Below, in pieces: positions 8,479 to 15,342 of a DNA stretch of 15,663 nt. The notes below the pieces were generated by a model. It saw only the letters and a program-made list of their open reading frames with translations, was not told where the DNA came from and did no database searches. The DNA comes from Candidatus Zhuqueibacterota bacterium 4484_87 (GTDB taxonomy: Bacteria; Zhuqueibacterota; Zhuqueibacteria; Thermofontimicrobiales; Thermofontimicrobiaceae). The first letter of the stretch is position 1. Each line of letters starts with the position of its first letter. The stretch is from positions 1-15,663 of the forward strand of contig NATN01000172.1 of the NCBI GenBank assembly GCA_002085355.1. The letters are read 5' to 3'. Position numbers and translations under genes: made by a program.

Positions 8479-9108
8479 TTATTCCCTGATTTTGAAAAAA
8501 TTTAAAACAGATTCAGCAATTGTTTCTGCCAGGATATTCTTTTGTTTGGCATCGTTCAATTTCGAGCAATCTTCCCGATTGCTCATGTACCCCAGTTCCA
8601 GATAGACCACGGGTGCCTTAACTAATTTTAAAATAGAAAATTTAGCTCTTCCGCCCATGCGGTGAGTCTCTAATGAAACCTGATTAAATTGTTCGCCAAA
8701 AATGCTATCCATCGTTGCCGCATGTTTGTCATCATTTATGTAAGAATCAATACCCGCCAGCATGGAATCTCGAGATACATTTACATGCAATGAAATGACC
8801 AAATCAGGATTTGTCTTGTTGATGAATAAAATTCTGTCATTCAGCCGAACGAATTTATCCTGCGTTCTGGTAAGAATGACGTTAATTTTCTCATCTGCCA
8901 GAATATTCTGACATTTTTTCGCGACTTCAAGCACAATATCTTTTTCCTTGATACCGTTAAAGCCGATTGCGCCGGGATCACTCCCGCCATGTCCTGCGTC
9001 AATAACAACCGTGAAAGGTCTGTCAGTTTGCTGAATGGCTGATTCTTGCTGGCAAAATGCAAAGGCCCAAATTATCAACATCAAAGAAAACGTTAAATTT
9101 CGGTACAT
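8479..9108 (-). CDS. Periplasmic N-acetylmuramoyl-L-alanine amidase (Amidase_3 family)
   Basis: This 209-residue zinc amidase cleaves the bond between N-acetylmuramic acid and the L-alanine of the peptidoglycan stem peptide. The signal peptide covers about residues 1-17 (cleavage near AFA). A nearly minimal catalytic domain fills the rest: His40 in DAGHGG, Glu55 in GIKEKD and His108 in SLHVN are the zinc ligands, and Glu171 in LELGYMSN is the catalytic glutamate. There is no SH3, AMIN or LysM targeting domain and no evident regulatory helix. AGGAG at 9115-9119, 6 bases before the ATG, supports the start. It begins 26 bases after the TonB receptor stop, so it is probably co-transcribed with it; its 3' end abuts the DUF4876 remnant. 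An amidase inside a TonB-linked operon is unusual and suggests local wall remodelling. Confidence 0.93.
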   Translation of the reverse strand: MYRNLTFSLMLIIWAFAFCQQESAIQQTDRPFTVVIDAGHGGSDPGAIGFNGIKEKDIVLEVAKKCQNILADEKINVILTRTQDKFVRLNDRILFINKTNPDLVISLHVNVSRDSMLAGIDSYINDDKHAATMDSIFGEQFNQVSLETHRMGGRAKFSILKLVKAPVVYLELGYMSNREDCSKLNDAKQKNILAETIAESVLNFFKIRE

Positions 9109-9134
9109 TGACCGCTCCTTTTTTTAAAATGATA

Positions 9135-11681
9135 CTAAAAGTCGAATTTTGTGGAAAATTCAAATCCCCAGAAAATTGAATTGTTCCTCGTAATGTACAC
9201 TTTTCTGCCCCAAGTTTTCGTATCCGGATAATAAGGCCGCAGCCAGGGGGCTTCAAAAACACCTCTGTCATCGAGAAAATTATTCACATACAAAGAGATT
9301 TCCGATTTCCACCACAACGATTTTGATAACCGAAAATTGAAAACCCAATTATTGGGATAGTCGTACTGATAATTTGCCCAGAGGCCCTTTTCATAAGGAT
9401 TATTACTCTTGCTTTGATAAAGGGGAATTTGCTGGGCAATAAATTGAAACCAGAGCCCTAATTCCCTGGCGCGATACTCCAACCGATAATCGACAATCAC
9501 TTTCTTATTCCAGCTATCCTTTGTGTCGCGCCACACAGGATCTCTGCCGTCGTAAATCCCGTCTCCGTCGGTATCGATGGGATCAGGATTGGAAGTGTAG
9601 GAAAGCGTGCTCGTTCCGGATCTGGTGTAACGATAATTTCCCACAATCGTCAGTGCTAAACCGTGAATAGTCCGGGTACGAAAAGTCACTTCCACACCTG
9701 CTTGTTCCTTCCAACCGATATTTTCATATTTAGAATAAGTAGGCACCCAGAAAGTATCAGGATTAATCTCGTAAAAGAACGGATAAGTGTGCATTTTGGG
9801 TTCGTTGTCCCGCCAAAGCTTGTACGTCTCCACAGAAACAGAAGCCAAATCGGCTAGCTTCTGATCAATGCCCAATTTCAGTTCTTTGACGTAATAGCCT
9901 TTCAAGTCAAAATTTGACTGATCATAGGAATAGTAATTCAGTTTGTAAAGCCGGGATTCCCGCGGTTTAAAAATGTATTTCATTGACGGAATTTTTGCCG
10001 AAAGACCATAGCCGCCGCGAAGCTGGGTATGGCTACCGAGATAGATCATCCATCCCAACCGAGGCGATAAAAATGAACCATGCTGACAATTTATGAAATC
10101 CTCGGAATTGAAAAGACCTGACCAGTTGATTTGTTTAGGCTTAAAAAGATCATATCTGACTCCCAGCACAACAGTATATTCCTTCCACAATCTTCCGGTA
10201 ACGCGATCTTCAGCATAAAGTGAAACCTGCGTCATCCCCGGGACTTCATCGAAACGGTAAGAACGTTTCGGAGAATCCTGTCCGTAGTAGTTGCGCGTCG
10301 TGTCGATATAAAGACCTTCCCCGAAATTGTTATCATATTGCAATTGAATTCCGACCATCAACTCATGCACTGAACCAGGTAAAATCTTTTTCCTGTTTGC
10401 CTCAAATCTGCCACCGATGGCTACTTCGTCCCCGACCATTTTCAACTCTCCCATGTACGCACGGGGATCAGCTTCTATGAGTCGTGATTTGTAGGTGTTC
10501 TGACGAGTATAATGAAAATATAAATTGCTGTTATATTTTTCCAGATTGTTCGGAATGTAATTGCCCCACCAATCAGTATTCAAAGTATATCCGCGATTAT
10601 AGGAAGATCTACGGCGGATATCCGTCGGCTTCTCTTCGTCCAAAAGTCTGGTGGCAAAGATTTTCCATTTGAGCGGCATTTTGCCATTTTTGAATTTTCG
10701 AGAAACGATCAGGCTGCCATTGATGCGATGAAATTCATCACCTTCTTTTCTCAATTCCCTTTCGCTGTAACCATAATTGAGATTTAAATTATAGACATAA
10801 TTTCCTATCCGGTAACCTGCACCGAAATTTGCTTCAGATGTATTGGGATTGCTTTTCACCTTCAGCCTCGGGCTCATGATGCCGGAATAGGTTTTGACCT
10901 TGATAATTCCGGAGGTCAGGTCGCCGTAACGCGCCGACGGTACCCCGCGAATCACTTCGATTGATTCAATATTATCAGCAGGAATGAGTCGCAAGTCGAT
11001 TCCCTGGCCCGCACTGCTGGTAACTGTCCCGCTTGCCGACATCTGCATGTTTGCGTTGTTTGAAAGCGGAGCACCGTCGAGGATAATTTTAGTCCCGAAA
11101 GTGCCGAGCGCATCATGGGAAGAGCCGCGCACATTGGCATGAATCGCTTTATCCAGTCCCAATCGATTGGTTTTCTCCAGCCCCGGCACCATTTCCAGAA
11201 CATCGCCTAAATTCGTTGCCTGCAAATTTTCAATTTCACCGGAAGAAATCCTGGTTGTGGCAGTGTATTCTTTGGGCAAAAGATCGCGCTTGGCTTCTAC
11301 TTTGATGCCACCGATCTCAAAGACATCCTCTGCTGCGCTCGATTGCGGGAGAAATATTTCTACCTTTTTTACTCCCTCCGCTGGGATAACGACCTGCCTC
11401 AGATACCTCGGATAAGTCGCCAGAACACACTCCAGCATGTATGTCCCGGCCGGTAAATTGCGAATGACAAATTTGCCATTTTGATCCGCGAAAGCAACTA
11501 TTTTTGTCTTTTGTATCTTAATCATCGTTCCGGGGAGAGGAGAGCGTGATTCCATGTCGCGAATTATTCCTCGAATTGTTGCTCCCTTTTGCGCGAAGAT
11601 TAAAGAAAAAAAGACTAAAACGAAGATTAATGCGCTCCAAAATACCAAGCGCAACTTATAATATTTTAACGATTGTCTCAT
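9135..11681 (-). CDS. TonB-dependent outer-membrane receptor with carboxypeptidase-regulatory-like N-terminus
   Basis: The 848-residue protein has a signal peptide (about 1-30, cleavage near FA-QK), a carboxypeptidase-regulatory-like beta-sandwich at about 34-111 (IRGIIRDMESRSPLPGTMI ... NLPAGTYML), a plug domain at about 130-265 (LGDVLEMVPGL, ANVRGSS, IILDGAPL, NIESIEVIRGVPSARYGDLTSG) and a 22-strand-type barrel ending in Phe (STKFDF), the usual outer-membrane signature. No classical TonB box is obvious. DTDGDGIYD at 703-711 looks like a calcium loop in an extracellular loop. The long domain order is that of SusC-like or siderophore-type receptors of Bacteroidota, but no SusD partner is adjacent. 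It is the first gene of operon 2 after an AT-rich gap and is followed by the amidase. The start has no good ribosome site: GAGG lies 17 bases upstream. The ligand is not deducible. Confidence 0.93.
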   Translation of the reverse strand: MRQSLKYYKLRLVFWSALIFVLVFFSLIFAQKGATIRGIIRDMESRSPLPGTMIKIQKTKIVAFADQNGKFVIRNLPAGTYMLECVLATYPRYLRQVVIPAEGVKKVEIFLPQSSAAEDVFEIGGIKVEAKRDLLPKEYTATTRISSGEIENLQATNLGDVLEMVPGLEKTNRLGLDKAIHANVRGSSHDALGTFGTKIILDGAPLSNNANMQMSASGTVTSSAGQGIDLRLIPADNIESIEVIRGVPSARYGDLTSGIIKVKTYSGIMSPRLKVKSNPNTSEANFGAGYRIGNYVYNLNLNYGYSERELRKEGDEFHRINGSLIVSRKFKNGKMPLKWKIFATRLLDEEKPTDIRRRSSYNRGYTLNTDWWGNYIPNNLEKYNSNLYFHYTRQNTYKSRLIEADPRAYMGELKMVGDEVAIGGRFEANRKKILPGSVHELMVGIQLQYDNNFGEGLYIDTTRNYYGQDSPKRSYRFDEVPGMTQVSLYAEDRVTGRLWKEYTVVLGVRYDLFKPKQINWSGLFNSEDFINCQHGSFLSPRLGWMIYLGSHTQLRGGYGLSAKIPSMKYIFKPRESRLYKLNYYSYDQSNFDLKGYYVKELKLGIDQKLADLASVSVETYKLWRDNEPKMHTYPFFYEINPDTFWVPTYSKYENIGWKEQAGVEVTFRTRTIHGLALTIVGNYRYTRSGTSTLSYTSNPDPIDTDGDGIYDGRDPVWRDTKDSWNKKVIVDYRLEYRARELGLWFQFIAQQIPLYQSKSNNPYEKGLWANYQYDYPNNWVFNFRLSKSLWWKSEISLYVNNFLDDRGVFEAPWLRPYYPDTKTWGRKVYITRNNSIFWGFEFSTKFDF

Positions 11682-11698
11682 GATTTGGCTTAATCTTC

Positions 11699-11728
11699 CC
11701 TCATTTATTGAAATTAATAATGATTTTC
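11699..11728 (-). repeat. Leader repeat, copy in front of the TonB receptor gene
   Basis: The partner of 8371-8400 (26 of 30 identical, 18-base identical core). In this copy the GAGG lies too far (17 bases) from the receptor ATG to serve it, and the ATG inside the core opens a four-codon frame (MRED, then stop) directly before the receptor. It may be the ancestral leader from which the DUF4876 copy was derived, or the reverse. Confidence 0.7.
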
Positions 11729-11817
11729 AGGTTAATTTTTAAAAAAATATAGCGTATATTAAAACATACAAATATTTAATTAAAAATCAAGTAGTTTTTT
11801 CAAAAGGCTCAAAAAAA
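11729..11817 (-). promoter_or_regulatory. AT-rich intergenic region, probable promoter of operon 2
   Basis: This is the only AT-rich gap of the right half of the window and separates two gene clusters, so a promoter is expected here. It contains a perfect dyad, AATATA-GCG-TATATT, at 11746-11760, which could be an operator or part of a -10 region. Near the upstream gene's stop there is an A/T-only inverted repeat (TAGTTTTTT at 11792-11800 with AAAAAACTA at 11812-11820) that could be a weak terminator. I could not assign a -35/-10 pair or the Bacteroidota TAnnTTTG box with confidence. Confidence 0.35.
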
Positions 11818-12294
11818 CTAAGGCGTCAATGGATGATTAGCGCCTGCTAACAGACGGTTCTTGGTCTTTAATGCTTCCCGCTGCATGATGCCGTCAGCAT
11901 TTTTGTCAGCAAGCACACTGTCACAAAACTTAATGATTCGTTTGTTCTGGTACGAATAAACAAACCATCCCAGAGCTTCAATTATGGTCTTCCGCAAATT
12001 GTCATCAATTGATTTGCTTTTTGCCAATGTAATCAGTTCAGGCACTGCCGCGTGAAAGCGATAGTTGCGAAAAAAACGAATTGCGCTGATTCTTTTGCGC
12101 AACGGCAATTTCTCATCCCCAATTTTCGGTAAATATTCTTCTCTGACGTCCTTTGCCCGGGCAATGGAGGTTGTTTTGAGTAATTTAATTATCGCGTCCG
12201 CAGAGAATCTGTCCGCTAATTCATCAATATATTTTCCCACTTCATTTTCACCAACGGCTATCTTTGATAGTGCTGTCTTAGCGCTAAAAACCAC
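11818..12294 (-). CDS. HEAT-like helical C-terminal part of the C25-like peptidase, out of frame
   Basis: As an independent frame it would start at a GTG and give 158 residues with no signal peptide, no convincing ribosome site and 37 bases of overlap with the peptidase gene. Its content is almost wholly helical, with HEAT-repeat-like units (LPLRKRISAIRFFRNYRFHAA, a short loop, then VPELITLAKSKSIDDNLRKT, then IIEALGWFVYSY). It reads naturally as the continuation of the peptidase: dropping one of two tandem GAACG units at 12296-12305, or adding one T to the T run just after, fuses the frames into one protein of about 657-659 residues. It is therefore most likely the severed C-terminus of that gene, not a separate gene. 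TAG stop at 11818-11820. Confidence 0.65.
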   Translation of the reverse strand: MVFSAKTALSKIAVGENEVGKYIDELADRFSADAIIKLLKTTSIARAKDVREEYLPKIGDEKLPLRKRISAIRFFRNYRFHAAVPELITLAKSKSIDDNLRKTIIEALGWFVYSYQNKRIIKFCDSVLADKNADGIMQREALKTKNRLLAGANHPLTP

Positions 12295-13796
12295 ACGTTC
12301 CGTTCAGATTGACTCAATTCAAAAATTGCTAAACTGCGCAGCGGCGCACTCAACAAGGTCTCCAGCCCTGACCAGTCAATTGAATTATCATTTTTCAATA
12401 GAAGCGAGTTAGTTTCCTCGGATTTTTCATTGACAAATTGAAATGTCGGGTCGCCCAAAATATGCGACTCCAAATAAGGATTGAGTCGATGTACCAAACC
12501 GACTCTCGCTCCGAGTCCAATTAGCCCTAAAAACTCATCTGCCCAGATGTCTTGCAGCACATTAACGCTATTGACGATGGCAACAACAGTTTCTCCTTCA
12601 TTGAAAAGATACTCTCCCGCCTGATACCCTTGTCTGAAAAATGCGCCATTGAAACACTCATCAAAAATGATCATATTTGATAATGGAGAGATATTTTTAA
12701 CATCCTGGCTGTAAATATCCATTTTCGCCGCTGCCAATGAATCAGCACGCATCACGGAATCATCAAAAGCGCCTGTAAACCAATCAAGCGGGATGCCCAG
12801 ACGCTCCATATAATTCAGTTTTGTCTGCGCAACAGATTTCTTCCTTGCCTTTGCAGTTCGCAATTTTGAACGGAGGAAAAATTTAACCGCTTCTATCTGC
12901 GCATTAATTGTTCCCGTCGGAGGATTTCCCAAAAGATATTGCTTGTCCGAGGCGCCATGAGCGTGAAACACCGTCAAGTTTAAATGCTCACGATCTATCA
13001 AGCGCAAAATCGTCTCTTTCAAATCCGGGGACATCGAATGGTTGTAATTGAAAAGTCTGTTCCCGGGCAGGTAAAGCTGTGGGAATTGCTCCCGCAGTGC
13101 CAGAGCCTCCCCTTCCCAGGCGCTCAAAGATTCGGAATGGTAGCCGTGTCCGGTAAAAAACAGGGCTTGCGATAATTGCTGACGTTTTTTCTTCACTGCG
13201 ACCAGTTTTGTCAAATAATGTTTGATCGCTTCATATTTTGTTTTATCCGAAACCGGTGCAAAAATGCGTCCGCTGTAAATTTCTTTTTCCACCCTTTGCG
13301 GTGAATCCGGCATCAAACTGTAATAAAAAAGCAGCGGGTTGGCTGTGTCTTGTTTCACGAATTCAAATTTCAAATCAAAGTCTTCATAAAATCGATCCGA
13401 GGGCACGGATGTTTTCCACGGCGGATAGCGGTTTGACTGGTCAATTTTGAAAGCGGAAGTCAAATGCTGGGCATCGCGAAGCATAGGAATGGGAATATCT
13501 CCGATTAAAACGACTCCTTCTAATTTTCCATCTTTTTCGTACAAATCGCAAATTTGCTGACGCAACATTTCCGGTTTATGATATTTATCAGTAAAAATGT
13601 AGCATGACAAGTCCTGACTTTCTACCTGCTCGCGATATGCAAGAATTTCTTTTTCAGCAAATCCAAAAGTTTTTTCATCTACAAAAATGGCAAAAGAAGA
13701 ATTCCCAATATGTTGCGGACTCAATCGAATACCAGCCTGCGCCATTGTCGCTGATAGCAACAAACCAAAAATAACTTTTCTCAAAAGTCTTCTCAT
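12258..13796 (-). CDS. Gingipain/C25-like caspase-fold cysteine peptidase, C-terminally frameshifted
   Basis: The intact frame gives 512 residues; the last dozen (from about 499) are probably out of frame. A signal peptide spans about 1-21 (ATMAQA-G). Features of C25-type peptidases follow in order: LIGDIPIPM at 97-105, PSDRFYEDFD at 132-141, EIYSGRIFAP at 172-181, a FHAHG block with putative catalytic His280, a hydrophobic strand plus DECFNG with putative nucleophile Cys381, and the closing HILGDPTFQF at 445-454. C25 enzymes include gingipains and the type IX sortase PorU. No sorting domain is present; residues from about 470 begin a helical HEAT-like region that continues in the frame at 11818-12294. 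AGGAA upstream of the ATG supports the start. It lies 15 bases after barrel B, so it is in the same operon and may process or anchor these surface proteins (inference). Confidence 0.78.
   Translation of the reverse strand: MRRLLRKVIFGLLLSATMAQAGIRLSPQHIGNSSFAIFVDEKTFGFAEKEILAYREQVESQDLSCYIFTDKYHKPEMLRQQICDLYEKDGKLEGVVLIGDIPIPMLRDAQHLTSAFKIDQSNRYPPWKTSVPSDRFYEDFDLKFEFVKQDTANPLLFYYSLMPDSPQRVEKEIYSGRIFAPVSDKTKYEAIKHYLTKLVAVKKKRQQLSQALFFTGHGYHSESLSAWEGEALALREQFPQLYLPGNRLFNYNHSMSPDLKETILRLIDREHLNLTVFHAHGASDKQYLLGNPPTGTINAQIEAVKFFLRSKLRTAKARKKSVAQTKLNYMERLGIPLDWFTGAFDDSVMRADSLAAAKMDIYSQDVKNISPLSNMIIFDECFNGAFFRQGYQAGEYLFNEGETVVAIVNSVNVLQDIWADEFLGLIGLGARVGLVHRLNPYLESHILGDPTFQFVNEKSEETNSLLLKNDNSIDWSGLETLLSAPLRSLAIFELSQSERNVWFLALRQHYQR
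12296..12305. repeat. Tandem 5-mer duplication at the frame break
   Basis: CGTTC is repeated twice in direct tandem (GAACG twice on the coding strand) exactly where the peptidase frame is lost. Removing one unit gives SERVVFSAKTALSKIAV in a single frame. It is a plausible slippage product or assembly error. Confidence 0.7.
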
Positions 13797-13811
13797 TTTA
13801 TTTCCTGATTT

Positions 13812-15326
13812 TTAATAAGCCTTGAGCTGCAAAGTCAATGCTGTAGAAAGCTGACTTCTGTTTTTGCCATGAAAATAGGATTTATCTGCCGACGAAAGTT
13901 GCTGCCAGCCAAGGTGCCACTGCACAAAACCAAAATATTTTAAATAAAACATCAGTTCAAAATCAAAGCGATAGCCACTGCTTTCAGCGAAAAAATATTC
14001 GACATCAGCCTTACGAACCTGCCAGAAATCAGAATGCAATCCGTCCGATAAAAAATCATCTGAAACCAGTCCCTGAAATGTGCTCACAGAAAAGAATGTA
14101 AACAATGCCGGTCGCCATTCCACTCGTACGCCAGCCTGTTCCTGCCAATTTAATCTCTTGACTGACCAATCCACATCGCTATAATAGTCGCGATAATCGA
14201 TTTTTTGAAAATTTGTTTTGATCTCGAGCCCGGCAGATATTTTTGGATTTAGCAGATAAGTTCCGCCTAAACTGAATTGGTGCTCAGGTATCTCGGTTTC
14301 CGTCACCAGAGTTCGGAAATCAGGATGTTTTGCCCATGAAGATTCTGTTTGGAAGCGATAATCAGTCGTCAGCATCATCCGTGAGAAATGAATCCTGCCC
14401 CTGAAACCGCCTGCGTAAATGACATTTTGCCAGTAGCCCTGATTCTGAGGATTGACAGAATTATCTTTAATATCATTTTGTTGCAGCCGTTGCTCAAAAA
14501 ACGTCGTGAGCGATGAGCCATTTTCCGTTGAATATTTTGCTGCGCCGACCACACCATATTCGTTGAAATAGCCATATCTGGTTTCAGTTTTTTTATTGAA
14601 AACCAACGGGAAATCGTATCCGCGAAATTTGAACAGCGTCGTTTCCTGATAATAGGAAGATTGATCTTCGCGATAGTAGATTTCCTCCTGATTATCCGCA
14701 ACGGAAAAAAGCGCGGACAATTGCCATTTGTTTGAAGGGTGAAATTCTGCGCCAATGCGAAAAACAATATCCCGATGTTTGGAAGTGGGTTTTGGAGAGA
14801 CTTTTTTCAAACCTTCATCAACATAGTAGTCCAATGATGCGCCCAAATGAAATTTATTTATCTTTCGGCAATATTCAGCGCTCATGGCAATTCCATTGAA
14901 GCGAGTGTCCCCCCGGGAACTGTCTCCCAGCAGAAAAGGCATACCGAACAGCATATCACGCGTTGCGAACCAGTCCCAATTCGCCCGAATTTGTTTTTGC
15001 ACCTGAAAGCTGCCGCGAAAAATCTGAAGTGAATCTATCTGTTTTTTGCCGCTCACGGATTGAGTAAAAAACATTAAACGTCCGGGTTGAACAAACGGCC
15101 TAAAATCACCTTCCTCTCCGCTTGCTCCCGAACGGATGTACAAAATTTCCTCGTGCCAATCTTCGAACAGATGCGCCGGATTGGAAAATTGTTGGTAAAT
15201 CGTATTCCCGGCATTTCGTTCAAATAACAAGCCCAAATTACTTTCAGGGACAAATTTAGCCTGAGCGTAATTATTATTAGAACTGAAAAACAAAGTCAAA
15301 ATTATTACCAAGAAAATTTTCTTCAT
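13812..15326 (-). CDS. Outer-membrane beta-barrel protein, DUF6850-like (barrel B)
   Basis: The 504-residue protein begins at the ATG at 15326 with a clean signal peptide (MKKIFLVIILTLFF to about residue 23, cleavage near AQA). The mature part consists of repeated amphipathic strands and turns (FRPFVQPGRLMFFTQ, FHLGASLDYYVDEG, KWQLSALFSV) and ends in an aromatic residue (LQLKAY), as barrels do. It aligns with barrel A over most of its length, best at 157-210 and around Trp331. It starts 16 bases after the DUF4876-like gene at the right edge and is followed 15 bases later by the C25-like peptidase, so the three are one operon. The frame extends to 15413 inside the preceding gene; that extension would prefix an unlikely hydrophobic stretch to a normal signal peptide. 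The ribosome site is weak. DUF6850 membership is from memory; the function is unknown. Confidence 0.75.
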   Translation of the reverse strand: MKKIFLVIILTLFFSSNNNYAQAKFVPESNLGLLFERNAGNTIYQQFSNPAHLFEDWHEEILYIRSGASGEEGDFRPFVQPGRLMFFTQSVSGKKQIDSLQIFRGSFQVQKQIRANWDWFATRDMLFGMPFLLGDSSRGDTRFNGIAMSAEYCRKINKFHLGASLDYYVDEGLKKVSPKPTSKHRDIVFRIGAEFHPSNKWQLSALFSVADNQEEIYYREDQSSYYQETTLFKFRGYDFPLVFNKKTETRYGYFNEYGVVGAAKYSTENGSSLTTFFEQRLQQNDIKDNSVNPQNQGYWQNVIYAGGFRGRIHFSRMMLTTDYRFQTESSWAKHPDFRTLVTETEIPEHQFSLGGTYLLNPKISAGLEIKTNFQKIDYRDYYSDVDWSVKRLNWQEQAGVRVEWRPALFTFFSVSTFQGLVSDDFLSDGLHSDFWQVRKADVEYFFAESSGYRFDFELMFYLKYFGFVQWHLGWQQLSSADKSYFHGKNRSQLSTALTLQLKAY

Positions 15327-15342
15327 TGATTCAATCCATAAC

